Below, piece after piece: positions 1 to 7,844 of a stretch of 64,000 nt of DNA (position 1 is the stretch's first letter; the number at the start of each line of letters is the position of its first letter). Source of the stretch: Amycolatopsis decaplanina DSM 44594 (GTDB lineage: Bacteria; Actinomycetota; Actinomycetes; Mycobacteriales; Pseudonocardiaceae); the NCBI RefSeq assembly GCF_000342005.1, contig NZ_AOHO01000048.1:726540-790539 (forward strand), read 5' to 3'. Position numbers and translations under genes: made by a program. The notes below the pieces were generated by a model, which searched no databases, was not told the DNA's origin, and saw only the letters and a list, made by a program, of their open reading frames with translations.

Positions 1-278
1 AGCCGCTCGAGGACAAGATCGTTGTCCAGACGAGTGAGGCCGAGGAGACGACCGCTTCCGGCCTCGTCATCCCCGACACCGCCAAGGAGAAGCCCCAGGA
101 GGGCAAGGTTCTGGCCGTGGGCCCGGGCCGCATCGACGACAAGGGCAACCGCGTCCCGCTCGACGTTTCCGTCGGCGACGTCGTCATCTACTCCAAGTAC
201 GGCGGCACCGAAGTGAAGTACAACGGTGAGGACTACCTGATCCTTTCCGCTCGCGACGTGCTGGCCGTCATCAACTGA
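1..278 (+). CDS. groES: Co-chaperonin GroES (5' end outside window)
   Basis: The reading frame starts at base 3 and gives 91 residues up to the TGA at 276-278. They match the GroES fold: PLEDKIVVQ near the N-terminus, the mobile-loop segment ETTASGLVIPD, then VGDVVIYSKYGG and the C-terminal LSARDVLAVIN. GroES caps the GroEL ring and encloses unfolded client proteins in the cytoplasm. Only the first few residues and the promoter (normally with a CIRCE/HrcA site) are missing because the window begins inside the gene. groEL1 follows after 100 bp containing a hairpin, the usual groES-groEL1 arrangement of actinomycetes. Confidence 0.97.
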   Translation, partial: PLEDKIVVQTSEAEETTASGLVIPDTAKEKPQEGKVLAVGPGRIDDKGNRVPLDVSVGDVVIYSKYGGTEVKYNGEDYLILSARDVLAVIN

Positions 279-297
279 CGTCCGCTCTCAGCGCATG

Positions 298-333
298 ACG
301 CCCCGGGCCCCGCATTGCCGGGGAACGGGGCGT
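298..333 (+). terminator. Hairpin between groES and groEL1
   Basis: ACGCCCC at 298-304 pairs with GGGGCGT at 327-333, with an inner CCCCG/CGGGG stem, and TCGTGTTTT follows. This looks like a partial terminator or attenuator that could lower groEL1 expression relative to groES, or act as an RNA-processing site. Confidence 0.6.
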
Positions 334-378
334 TCGTGTTTTCCGAGCTTTAGAACTGGAAGGTAAGCGGAACAGGCC

Positions 379-1992
379 ATGCCCAAGCAGATCAGTTTCG
401 ACGAGGACGCTCGTCGCGCGCTCGAGCGCGGGGTGAACAAGCTCGCCGACGCGGTCAAGGTCACCCTCGGCCCGCGCGGTCGCCACGTCGTGCTCGACAA
501 GAAGTTCGGTGGCCCGACCATCACCCTCGACGGCGTCACCGTCGCTCGCGAGATCGAGCTCGACGACCCGTTCGAGAACCTCGGCGCCCAGCTCGCCAAG
601 AGCGTCGCCACCAAGACCAACGACGTCGCCGGTGACGGCACCACCACCGCGACCGTGCTCGCGCAGTCGCTGGTGAAGGTCGGCCTGCGCAACGTCGCCG
701 CCGGTGCCAACCCGACCGCCGTCGGCCGTGGCATCGAGGCCGCCGCGGAGAAGGTCATCGCGGTCCTCAAGGAGAAGGCGACCCCGGTCAAGGGCCGCGA
801 CAACATCGCTCAGGTCGGCACCGTCACCTCGCGTGACGCGGCCATCGGCGCCCTGCTCGGCGAGGCCGTCGAGCGGGTCGGCGAAGACGGCGTCATCACG
901 ATCGAGGAGTCGTCCACGCTGGCGACCGAGCTCGTGATCACCGAGGGTGTGCAGTTCGACAAGGGTTTCCTGTCGGCGCACTTCGCCACCAACCCGGAGG
1001 AGCAGAAGGCGATCCTCGAGGACGCCTACATCCTGCTGGTCCGCGAGAAGATCTCGGCGCTGGCCGACCTGCTCCCGGTGCTGGAGAAGGTCGTCGAGGC
1101 CAAGAAGCCGCTGCTGATCATCGCCGAGGATGTCGACGGCGAAGCGCTGTCGACCCTCGTCGTGAACTCGCTGCGCAAGACGATCACCGCCGTCGCGGTC
1201 AAGGCGCCGTTCTTCGGTGACCGCCGCAAGGCGTTCCTGGACGACCTCGCGGTCGTCACCGGCGGCGAGGTCATCTCGGCCGAGATCGGGCACAAGCTTT
1301 CCGAAACCACGCTGGCCCAGCTGGGCAACGCCCGCCGGATCGTCGTCACCAAGGACGACACCACGCTCGTCGACGGTGCCGGCACCAAGGACGACATCGC
1401 GGCGCGCGTCGCGCAGATCCGCAAGGAGATCGAGAACACCGACTCCGACTGGGACCGCGAGAAGCTGCAGGAGCGGCTGGCGAAGCTCGGCGGCGGTGTC
1501 GCGGTGATCAAGGTCGGCGCGGCCACCGAGACCGAGCTGAACGAGCGTAAGCACCGCATCGAGGACGCCGTGGCTTCGACCAAGGCGGCCGTCGAAGAGG
1601 GCATCCTGCCCGGCGGTGGCTCGGCGCTCGTGCACGCCGTCAAGGAGCTCGACGACAGCCTCGGTCTCGAGGGTGACGAAGCGACCGGTGTGCGCATCGT
1701 CCGCGACGCGCTGTCCGCCCCGCTGTTCTGGATCGCGACCAACGCGGGCCACGAGGGTGCGGTCATCGTGAACAAGGTCCAGGAGCAGAACTGGGGGCAC
1801 GGCTTCAACGCCGCCACCGGTGAGCTCACCGACCTGCTGGCCGCCGGCATCGTCGACCCGGTCAAGGTGACCCGGTCCGCGGTGGCGAACGCCGCTTCCA
1901 TCGCCCGGCTCGTGCTCACGACGGAGAGCTCCGTCGTCGAGAAGCCGGCCGAGGAGGAGCCCGCCGCGGCCGGTCACGGCCACGCGCACTAG
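379..1992 (+). CDS. groEL1: 60-kDa chaperonin GroEL1 (His-rich tail)
   Basis: This 537-residue GroEL has the family signatures VTLGPRGRHVVLDKK, GDGTTTATVLA, the apical substrate-binding region and the LPGGGSALV segment near the C-terminus. It forms a ring ATPase that folds proteins together with GroES. The C-terminus is not the usual GGM repeat but ends in GHGHAH. A histidine-rich tail is typical of the GroEL1 paralogue of actinomycetes, whose main housekeeping copy (GroEL2) is encoded elsewhere. The ATG at 379 is preceded by GGAAGG. By family knowledge GroEL1 is stress-linked and more specialised than GroEL2; that role is inferred here. Confidence 0.96.
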   Translation: MPKQISFDEDARRALERGVNKLADAVKVTLGPRGRHVVLDKKFGGPTITLDGVTVAREIELDDPFENLGAQLAKSVATKTNDVAGDGTTTATVLAQSLVKVGLRNVAAGANPTAVGRGIEAAAEKVIAVLKEKATPVKGRDNIAQVGTVTSRDAAIGALLGEAVERVGEDGVITIEESSTLATELVITEGVQFDKGFLSAHFATNPEEQKAILEDAYILLVREKISALADLLPVLEKVVEAKKPLLIIAEDVDGEALSTLVVNSLRKTITAVAVKAPFFGDRRKAFLDDLAVVTGGEVISAEIGHKLSETTLAQLGNARRIVVTKDDTTLVDGAGTKDDIAARVAQIRKEIENTDSDWDREKLQERLAKLGGGVAVIKVGAATETELNERKHRIEDAVASTKAAVEEGILPGGGSALVHAVKELDDSLGLEGDEATGVRIVRDALSAPLFWIATNAGHEGAVIVNKVQEQNWGHGFNAATGELTDLLAAGIVDPVKVTRSAVANAASIARLVLTTESSVVEKPAEEEPAAAGHGHAH

Positions 1993-2002
1993 TTCCACCC
2001 TG

Positions 2003-2040
2003 AAGCGGGGCGGCACTCCACCTGGAGTGCCGCCCCGCTT
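2003..2040 (+). terminator. Terminator of groES-groEL1
   Basis: A perfect 18-bp stem (2003-2020 with 2023-2040) around a 2-base CC turn starts 11 bases after the groEL1 stop. Such a long GC-rich stem is a strong intrinsic terminator in actinomycetes even without a long U tract. Confidence 0.9.
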
Positions 2041-2066
2041 TGCTGTCCCGCCCCCCGCCCGCGCAG

Positions 2067-2206
2067 ATCGCCTTTAGCGGGCTAACCGCGATCCGACGAC
2101 AGGGGAAGCCTGACCGTGGGCAAAGCGACTTTCGCGGGCTAAGTGCGACCTGGCGGGCGGGGGAGCGGCGGCCGGGGCAGATCGCGGTTAGCCCGCGAAA
2201 CGCGAT
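2067..2206. repeat. Cluster of three TTTAGC/GCTAA palindromic repeats
   Basis: Three copies of the window-wide palindrome lie between the converging groEL1 and whiB3 genes: 2067-2092 (TTTAGCGGGCTAA core), 2125-2148 (diverged, TTTCGCGGGCTAAG) and 2181-2206 (GTTAGCCCGCGAAA, opposite orientation). The outer two carry ATCGC/GCGAT flanks. No coding sequence was recognised in the 2041-2277 gap; these repeats and two hairpins account for most of it. Confidence 0.85.
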
Positions 2207-2217
2207 CCGGGGCCGGA

Positions 2218-2262
2218 GACGCGGAAGGGCGGCACCCCACCCGGATGCCGCCCTTCCGCGTC
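2218..2262. terminator. Convergent terminator hairpin (whiB3 end)
   Basis: GACGCGGAAGGGCGGCA at 2218-2234 pairs perfectly with 2246-2262 around an 11-base loop. It lies 15 bases beyond the whiB3 stop, so it probably ends whiB3 and may also block groEL1 read-through. Confidence 0.85.
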
Positions 2263-2277
2263 GCCGACTCGGCCGGA

Positions 2278-2580
2278 TCAGCCGTTCGACATGCTCAATG
2301 TGCGCTTGTCCGCCTTGATGATGTGCTCGCGTTCCGATTCCGACAGCCCACCCCAGATGCCGTACGGCTCGTGCACGGCGAGTGCGTGGTTCCGGCACAT
2401 GGCCAGTACCGGGCAGGCCAGGCACACGGCTTTGGCCCTCGCCTCGCGGCGGGCTCTGGCAGGCCCGCGCTCGCCGTCAGGGTGAAAGAAGGACGCGCTG
2501 TCCATGCCCCGGCACGACCCTTCGAGCTGCCAGTCCCACACATCCGCGTTGGGTCCCGGGAGCCTGCGTGTGTCCGCCAT
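2278..2580 (-). CDS. whiB3: WhiB3/WhiD-type iron-sulfur regulator
   Basis: This 100-residue Wbl protein has the LPGPNADVWDWQLEG start typical of WhiB3/WhiD, the four cluster cysteines C23, C53, C56 and C62, and the turn YGIWGGLSESERE near residues 72-84. It binds a [4Fe-4S] cluster sensitive to O2 and NO and acts with the primary sigma factor; in mycobacteria WhiB3 controls redox balance and lipid synthesis, and in Streptomyces WhiD controls sporulation. The ATG at 2580 is chosen because GGAGG lies 8 bases upstream and the protein then begins like its relatives; in-frame codons further upstream lack a ribosome site. It is divergent from the MerR-like gene. Confidence 0.95.
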   Translation of the reverse strand: MADTRRLPGPNADVWDWQLEGSCRGMDSASFFHPDGERGPARARREARAKAVCLACPVLAMCRNHALAVHEPYGIWGGLSESEREHIIKADKRTLSMSNG

Positions 2581-2789
2581 CCTGACCGCCTCCGTCATCC
2601 GGTCGAAGCGTTTACCTGCTCTGCTGCGCTGCGGATACTCCATTCGGTGCAACGGCGGTAACGTTAGAAGCGCGCCAATACTTGTTCAAGAGATTCAAGA
2701 CGATTCAGCCGTTAGGCATCCCCCGGATGTGTGAGCGGCACTTCGCGCTCCGGTTGCCCCTGTCCCGGGCTGCCTGGATATTGGGTCGA

Positions 2790-3743
2790 GTGGGATCTCG
2801 GATCAGCAGTGAAGAACCCACCCTGCCGGTGGCCTCGGTCGCTCGCCGGCTCGGGGTCGCACCGTCCACCCTGCGAACCTGGGACCGCAGATACGGCGTA
2901 GGGCCGAGCCGTCACACCAACGGCCGTCACCGCCGCTACGGCAGCTCCGACATCGGCCGCCTCGAACTGATGCAGCGCGCGTTGCTTCGCGGCGCTTCGA
3001 CGGCCGAAGCGGCGAAGTACGCGCTTGAGCAGATGCCCCGGACGGCGACGGAACCTCCGGAAACCGTCGCGGTCCAAGTGGAAGAGCAGGCAGCCGCGCC
3101 GCCCGCGGAGGATCAGGACGCCCCGTCCCGCCTCGCCAGGCGCTTGAGCACGGCCGCGCTCGCGATGGACTTCGGCGCGGTCCAGCGCATGCTCGCCGAC
3201 ACGATCCGTGAACTCGGTGTACTGCCCGCCTGGACCGGTGTCGTGTCGCCGGTCCTGACCGCGCTCGGCGCGCGCTGGCGCGGCGTGAGCGCCGGCGCGG
3301 AGGTTGAGTATCTGCTCGCCGAATGCGTGTACGCCGCCCTCGTCCGCGCGACGCCGGTGCTCCGCGAGCCGCGCAACCAGCGCCCGGTCCTGCTGACCTG
3401 CGTGCCGGACGAACGCGACAACATGCCCATGTACGCGCTCGCCGCGGCGCTCGCGGGACGTCGGATCGGCGCCCAGCTGTTCGGGGCGTCCCTGCCCGCC
3501 GACGTACTCGCGGTGACCGTCCGCCGCAGCGTTCCGGCGGCGGTGGTGCTGTGGTCGGGACGGCGTGCGACCGCGGACCCGCGCCTGTTCGCCAGGGTGT
3601 CCCGCGGCCGTCAGCGCAGCAGGCTGTTCGCGTGCGGTCCGGGCTGGGATCCCGCCACGCTCCCGGACAAGATCGAACTGCTCGGCGAACTGACGACGGC
3701 CGCCGACCGGATCGAGCACGTTCTTGTCGGTGCGAGGCGATAG
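2790..3743 (+). CDS. MerR-type regulator with degenerate cobalamin-binding domain
   Basis: Residues about 10-75 form a MerR winged-helix (VASVARRLGVAPSTLRTWDRRYG then RRYGSSDIGRLE). The rest resembles the four-helix plus Rossmann module of CarH/LitR light sensors. The usual cobalamin-ligand histidine of the D-x-H-x-x-G region is absent: the motif reads DERDNMP at 207-213, with Asp at 210. The helix-bundle EH pair reads EY. The protein therefore probably does not bind B12 and may sense something else or act constitutively. The start is uncertain: GTG 2790 removes an unconserved stretch, but no strong ribosome site is visible. It is divergent from whiB3 and followed 9 bases later by a TPR-like gene, likely in one operon. 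Confidence 0.8.
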   Translation: MGSRISSEEPTLPVASVARRLGVAPSTLRTWDRRYGVGPSRHTNGRHRRYGSSDIGRLELMQRALLRGASTAEAAKYALEQMPRTATEPPETVAVQVEEQAAAPPAEDQDAPSRLARRLSTAALAMDFGAVQRMLADTIRELGVLPAWTGVVSPVLTALGARWRGVSAGAEVEYLLAECVYAALVRATPVLREPRNQRPVLLTCVPDERDNMPMYALAAALAGRRIGAQLFGASLPADVLAVTVRRSVPAAVVLWSGRRATADPRLFARVSRGRQRSRLFACGPGWDPATLPDKIELLGELTTAADRIEHVLVGARR

Positions 3744-3752
3744 AAAGGACGC

Positions 3753-4592
3753 ATGGAATCGTCCTTGCGGTCCGCCGCGTTCGGTGACGGCGTGCCGCCG
3801 CCGGACCCCTTCGCGGTGCCCGCGTCGCCTCGCGGACGGTTGCTCGCCGCCATCGTGCTCGGCGCCCGCGGCCGGTACGCGGCGGCGGCCACGCTGCTGA
3901 ACGAGTTGCGCGCGAGCGGCGACCCGGTGCTCGCGTCGCTGGCCGCGAGCACGCTGGCGTCGCATCGGCGGCAGTTGGGCGGGCACGCGGCCGCCCTCGT
4001 CCTCGACGGCGAGGCGCTCGCGCTGGCGATCGCGGAGCCGCGAGGTGCATCCGACCCCGACGGTCTGGACGCCGAGGGGGCGCGGGCGGACGCCCTCCTC
4101 GGTCTCGCGGCCGACAACCTCGGGCGTGGCAGGCTGACCGCCGCCCGGCGATTGCTCGCTCGTGCGGGCGCGCACACCGGTGACTGGCGGACCCTGACGA
4201 GGGCCGGTTGGGTGGGCGCGGAAATCGAACTGGCGAGTAACATTTCCGGTGCGGCGATCGCGCCTGCCGAAATGGCGCTGGAAACGGCGCGCGCCAGAGG
4301 TGCGTGTCGACATGTCGTCAAATCGCAGCTTGTACTCGGCGTGACGATCGCGAATGGCGGTTCCGTGGAGCGGGAGCGGGCGAAAGCGCTGGTCGAGAGC
4401 GCGCGCGAAACCGCCGAGAAATACGAATTCAATTCACTTCTGTGGGTGGCATGCCTGTTGACGGCGGACTTCGGGGCAGGACACGCCGATGAGTATCGAT
4501 TCAGAGGTGTCGAACTGTTGCACGCAGTGTTACGGCACGCAGATCCTTGCGGGAGGTGGCTCGCCCGGCAATCTCCGTGGGTCCCACTCTGA
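3753..4592 (+). CDS. TPR-like helical protein, Rv3415c-type
   Basis: The 279-residue soluble protein is rich in Ala/Leu helices that look like degenerate tetratricopeptide repeats (GRYAAAATLLNELRASGDPV, GRGRLTAARRLLARAGAH). It has no signal peptide, no membrane span and no catalytic motif. Position between whiB3 and sigD and the length correspond to Rv3415c of M. tuberculosis. The ATG at 3753 is preceded by GAAAGGAC and follows the MerR-like gene by 9 bases, so the two are probably co-transcribed. Function is unknown; a protein-binding adaptor is an inference from the repeat-like helices. Codon use after about 4200 is slightly less GC-rich. Confidence 0.8.
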   Translation: MESSLRSAAFGDGVPPPDPFAVPASPRGRLLAAIVLGARGRYAAAATLLNELRASGDPVLASLAASTLASHRRQLGGHAAALVLDGEALALAIAEPRGASDPDGLDAEGARADALLGLAADNLGRGRLTAARRLLARAGAHTGDWRTLTRAGWVGAEIELASNISGAAIAPAEMALETARARGACRHVVKSQLVLGVTIANGGSVERERAKALVESARETAEKYEFNSLLWVACLLTADFGAGHADEYRFRGVELLHAVLRHADPCGRWLARQSPWVPL

Positions 4593-4732
4593 TGGCGTCT
4601 AGCCTGTTGGAGGGCCCATTCCGGCAACCGGGCTAAGAACTTTCAAAAAAAGCCACCGGATCGTGTCAAGGTTCGGGCTAAAGCGTCCGATAGGGGAAGT
4701 GGAATGTCACCCGGCTGCAGGAAGGAAACCCC

Positions 4733-5329
4733 GTGACGACGGTCTTGATCTGCGACGACCGACGCAGTGTCCGCGAAGGGCTCACTCGAGTGATGTCCGC
4801 GGTACCAGGGGTCAGTCGCATCGACTGCGTAGCGCACGGTGACGAGCTGCTGGCCCGGTACTCCCGTCAGCCGGTCGACGTCGTGCTGGTCGGAACCCAG
4901 CGCGCTGTCCCGACTGGCGTCGAAGCCACCCGGCGGCTCGTCTCGGCGAACCCCCAAGCGAACGTGATCGTGTTCGGTGCCCCGGACGACGCGGGCAGCA
5001 TCGCCGCCGCCATCGCCGGTGGAGCCCGCGGCTACCTGCGCTGGGACGCCTCGCGTCCCGAGCTGGTCGCCGCACTGGCGCACACGCTCGCCAGCACCTC
5101 GGTGCCGGCGCCGCGCCAGCCGTCCGACCCCGGCGTCCAGCTCACCGAGCGCGAGCTCCAGGTGCTCCGCGGGATGAGCCAGGGCAAGAGCAACGGGCAG
5201 ATCGGCCGCGAGCTGTACCTGTCCGAAGACACCGTGAAGACTCACGCGCGCCGCTTGTTCCGCAAGCTCGGCGTTCGTGACCGCGCTCAGGCGGTCGCCC
5301 ACGGTTTCCGCCGTGGACTTGTTTCCTGA
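4733..5329 (+). CDS. bldM: BldM-type orphan response regulator lacking the phospho-acceptor Asp
   Basis: The protein has an N-terminal receiver (1-120) and a C-terminal LuxR/FixJ helix-turn-helix (LTERELQVLRGMSQGKSNGQ through SEDTVKTHARRLFRKLG). The HTH and the ending DRAQAVAHGFRRGLV closely resemble Streptomyces BldM, which acts as a homodimer or with WhiI to control development. In BldM the conserved site is D54; here residue 54 is Gly (VVLVGTQ), although the acidic pair D8-D9 remains. The protein cannot be phosphorylated in the classical way. GTG 4733 is preceded by AGGAAGG. The monocistronic position between whiB3/merR and sigD suggests a developmental or stress regulator. Confidence 0.85.
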   Translation: MTTVLICDDRRSVREGLTRVMSAVPGVSRIDCVAHGDELLARYSRQPVDVVLVGTQRAVPTGVEATRRLVSANPQANVIVFGAPDDAGSIAAAIAGGARGYLRWDASRPELVAALAHTLASTSVPAPRQPSDPGVQLTERELQVLRGMSQGKSNGQIGRELYLSEDTVKTHARRLFRKLGVRDRAQAVAHGFRRGLVS

Positions 5330-5442
5330 CAACGCTTTCTTGATTTCGCCGCTGAGATCGCGCAACGGGTGACGAACGGGCCGGGGGAGTACCCCTGGCC
5401 CGTACCTGTGTTCCCTGTCACGCTTCGCGCCTTTATCTTCAC

Positions 5443-5485
5443 CGCTCGGGCACGCTTGCCCGAGCGTGTCCGCCTCCGGGCGGAC
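5443..5485 (+). terminator. Tandem hairpins downstream of bldM
   Basis: CGCTCGGGCA (5443-5452) pairs with 5457-5466, and GTCCGCC (5468-5474) pairs with 5479-5485. Two adjoining perfect stems 114 bases after bldM probably end its transcript. The remainder of the 5330-5711 gap holds no recognisable gene; its last 60 bases should carry the sigD promoter. Confidence 0.7.
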
Positions 5486-5711
5486 CGTCGTACTCCGCTG
5501 TGTTCCCGGCTCGTTGAAAGTTCGACTACGAGCGAAAGGAACCAGGAAGACCCGGGTTTGAGCGTGCCCGCCGGAAGGCGGCGCGCCGATGACGGCCGTC
5601 AGCGAAGGCGGCGGACCCGAGCGGTACGGTAGCTGTCACCGGTAGTGGATTCCGAAGTCACACACCGGACTCTTTGCACGCCTATACGTAACACTGGGAC
5701 TGTTGTCTGCG

Positions 5712-6284
5712 ATGGCCAATGTGGGGGACGGACTGGATGAGCCGGTCGCCGCTGCTGTTGAGGGTGATCCTCAAGCGGTCGAGCGGTTGCTGGCGGCCAT
5801 CCGTCCTTTGGTAGTGCGGTACTGCCGCGCTCGGGTTGGCAGGCAGGAGCGTTCGTTCGCTTCCGCAGACGACGTTGCTCAGGAGGTGTGTCTCGCGGTG
5901 CTCACGGCATTGCCTTCGTACCGTGATCAGGGCCGCCCGTTCCTGGCCTTCGTCTACGGGATCGCCCAGCACAAGGTGGCCGACGCGCATCGCGCCGCGG
6001 CCCGCAACCGCGCCGAACCGGTCGCCGAAGTCCCCGACGAGGTCGAGGGCGGCGTCGGTCCCGAGCAGCGTGCCCTCCAGGGCGAGCTGAACGAGCGCAT
6101 GTCGCAACTACTGCGCGTCCTTCCCGACAAACAGCGTGAGATCGTGGTCTTGAGGGTGGTCGTGGGATTGTCCGCCGAAGAGACGGCGGAGGCCGTGGGG
6201 TCCACCCCCGGTGCCGTCCGAGTGGCCCAGCATCGCGCCCTCGCGCGCCTACGTAAGGTTCTGGCCGCTGAGGAGGTGATCTGA
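5712..6284 (+). CDS. sigD: ECF sigma factor SigD (ShbA-like)
   Basis: This 190-residue ECF sigma factor has region 2 (ADDVAQEVCLAVLTALPSYRD and GRPFLAFVYGIAQHKVADAH) and region 4 (LPDKQREIVVLRVVVGLSAEETAEA and VRVAQHRALARLR). These segments are nearly those of mycobacterial SigD and Streptomyces ShbA, which transcribes the principal sigma gene. ATG 5712 aligns best with relatives; TTG 5703 is an alternative and neither has a good ribosome site. The gene abuts rsdA with no gap. SigD is held at the membrane by RsdA and released by proteolysis (family knowledge), so output depends on that pair. Confidence 0.93.
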   Translation: MANVGDGLDEPVAAAVEGDPQAVERLLAAIRPLVVRYCRARVGRQERSFASADDVAQEVCLAVLTALPSYRDQGRPFLAFVYGIAQHKVADAHRAAARNRAEPVAEVPDEVEGGVGPEQRALQGELNERMSQLLRVLPDKQREIVVLRVVVGLSAEETAEAVGSTPGAVRVAQHRALARLRKVLAAEEVI

Positions 6285-7232
6285 GTGACCGATCGCGACC
6301 ATCGGTTCTCCCCTGGGACCGATCGTGAACTGACGGCCTTCGAAAGAGGGCTGACGTCTTCGGAGGCCGAGTTCGCCGCGGATCTGTCGGCCGTCCAGGC
6401 CGATGACGCGCTGCTCGACGCGCTCGGTGGCTCGGACCCGAAGATGGCCGACGACCTCGGCGATCAGGAGCTCAACGCTCTGCTGCTGGCGTGGCGGCGT
6501 GACATCGACAGCGAACCGCTCGCGGAACTCGTCGACGTCGACACCGCCGTCGTCACCGTGAAGACCGCCGCGCTCGCCCGCAAACACGGGGGAAGACGCC
6601 GGCTGCTGGTCCCGGTGGCCGCCGCCGCGGCCGTCCTGGCCATCGCCTTCGCCGGTACCGGTCTCGCCGCGAAGGACGCGCAGCCTGGTGACACGCTCTG
6701 GGGCCTGACCAAGGTGCTCTACGCCGACCACGCCCGGTCGGTCGAGGCCGCCGCCGCGGCCAAACTCGATCTCGAGAAGGCCAACCTCGCGCTCGCCGGC
6801 GGGCGCCTCGACGACGCCCGCAAGGCGCTCGACGAAGCACAGGCCGCGTTGAACCAGGTGACCGACGAAGAGAATCGCGATCAGCTGCTCCAACAGCATC
6901 GCCAGTTGAGTGCTCAGCTGCAGAACCCCGGTCAGCAGCCGCTGCCCCCGGATCAGCAGTCGCCTTCGCAGACTCCGGTCGCGACCACCCCGCAGCCCAC
7001 TCCGCAGCCGACCGCTCCGCCGACGTCGCTGCCCGGAGGCGGCAACCCCGGCACGAGTTTGCCGGGCACCACGACTCCCTCGCCGACTCCGCCGACCACG
7101 ACCAGCGAGCCGCCACCGCCTACGACGTCGACGACGCCGCCCGCCTCGGGCAATGACCCCGGTGGCTCGCGGAACGAGCCGTCGCCGGGCGCCGGAGCCC
7201 AGGCTCCCGCAGCCGCGGTCGAGACGCCGTAA
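6285..7232 (+). CDS. rsdA: Anti-sigma-D factor RsdA
   Basis: The product has a cytosolic N-terminal anti-sigma segment (about 55-85, QELNALLLAWRRDIDSEPL), one membrane helix at 107-129 after a basic HGGRRR, an extracellular helical part (135-200, ending in a Gln-rich heptad-like stretch) and a long Pro/Thr/Ser tail. This architecture is that of Rv3413c/RsdA, which binds SigD and is destroyed by regulated intramembrane and Clp proteolysis. GTG 6285 directly follows the sigD stop, and the strong GGAGGTGAT lies inside the sigD end, so synthesis of the pair is coupled. The low-complexity tail probably spans the cell wall. Confidence 0.92.
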   Translation: MTDRDHRFSPGTDRELTAFERGLTSSEAEFAADLSAVQADDALLDALGGSDPKMADDLGDQELNALLLAWRRDIDSEPLAELVDVDTAVVTVKTAALARKHGGRRRLLVPVAAAAAVLAIAFAGTGLAAKDAQPGDTLWGLTKVLYADHARSVEAAAAAKLDLEKANLALAGGRLDDARKALDEAQAALNQVTDEENRDQLLQQHRQLSAQLQNPGQQPLPPDQQSPSQTPVATTPQPTPQPTAPPTSLPGGGNPGTSLPGTTTPSPTPPTTTSEPPPPTTSTTPPASGNDPGGSRNEPSPGAGAQAPAAAVETP

Positions 7233-7245
7233 CACCCGCAGACGC

Positions 7246-7284
7246 CGAAGGGCCTGGTGAGATCCCTCTCACCAGGCCCTTTCG
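7246..7284 (+). terminator. Terminator of sigD-rsdA
   Basis: CGAAGGGCCTGGTGAGA pairs with TCTCACCAGGCCCTTTCG around a TCCC loop, and TTGT follows, 13 bases after the rsdA stop. Confidence 0.9.
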
Positions 7285-7297
7285 TTGTACAGCTCAA

Positions 7298-7323
7298 ATC
7301 GCCTTTAGCGGGCTAAACGCGAT
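7298..7323. repeat. TTTAGC/GCTAA palindromic repeat
   Basis: ATCGCC-TTTAGC-GG-GCTAAA-CGCGAT lies between converging rsdA and the DUF5319 gene. Its last base is the first base of the (reverse-strand) stop codon of the DUF5319 gene. Confidence 0.88.
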
Positions 7324-7709
7324 CAGTAGGCGCTCTCGTTGGCCGTGACACCGTCCGCGAAACCGCGGCAGTAGTCCCAGCTCACATAGTCACCGGGGTT
7401 CGGGTCGAAGGCGGGCTCGTGCGGCCGCATGCGGCCGTCGGCGAGCAGCTGCTCGAGACTGGCGCGCAGCAGATGCCAGTCGTGGTAGTGGGGTTCGTCG
7501 CATTCACCGCAGTCGACCACGATCCCGCGTACCCCGCGCGGTTCGAGAAGCGCCTGGTAGACGGCGAGATCGGAGAGGTCGGCCAGCAACTCGGTACGCT
7601 CTTCGTCACTGATCGGCTCGTCGAGCCGGTCAGCGTCGTCGATGAACGCGCGGGCCGGGTCGTCCGGGTCATCCGCGAACGGGTCTGGGGGCAACGCATC
7701 TTGCGGCAC
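7323..7709 (-). CDS. DUF5319 protein (Rv3412-type)
   Basis: The 128-residue acidic cytoplasmic protein has a Pro/Asp-rich start (PPDPFADDPDDPARAF) and a conserved block VDCGECDEPHYHDWHLLRASL near residues 65-85. That block includes a CxxC pair and several His that could bind metal. It matches the small family found between rsdA and guaB2 in mycobacteria (Rv3412); the function is not known. The start is GTG 7709, with weak ribosome-site sequence. It is transcribed against its neighbours and is probably monocistronic. The stop codon abuts a palindromic repeat. Confidence 0.85.
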   Translation of the reverse strand: MPQDALPPDPFADDPDDPARAFIDDADRLDEPISDEERTELLADLSDLAVYQALLEPRGVRGIVVDCGECDEPHYHDWHLLRASLEQLLADGRMRPHEPAFDPNPGDYVSWDYCRGFADGVTANESAY

Positions 7710-7844
7710 GCCTGCACGCTACCGGGCGCCCACCCGGGCCGGGCGGCCACCCGGCCCGGATATCATGAGGGGCAGGCCCCCGCCACCATGTCACCAGCCA
7801 CGGCGGCTCCCATTTATCACCGCTAGGAAGGCCCTTCGCCTGCT

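Noticed and set aside
99..300. CIRCE or other heat-shock operator for groES.
   Set aside because: The groES upstream region is outside the window.
2787..2820. Upstream start at 2682 for the MerR-like gene.
   Set aside because: The first 36 codons lie in the divergent promoter region, are unlike the MerR family N-terminus and have no ribosome site.
4610..4690. GGGCTAAG and GGGCTAAAGCG words upstream of bldM as repeat copies.
   Set aside because: Only half-sites occur with no inverted partner, so they are not counted in the family.
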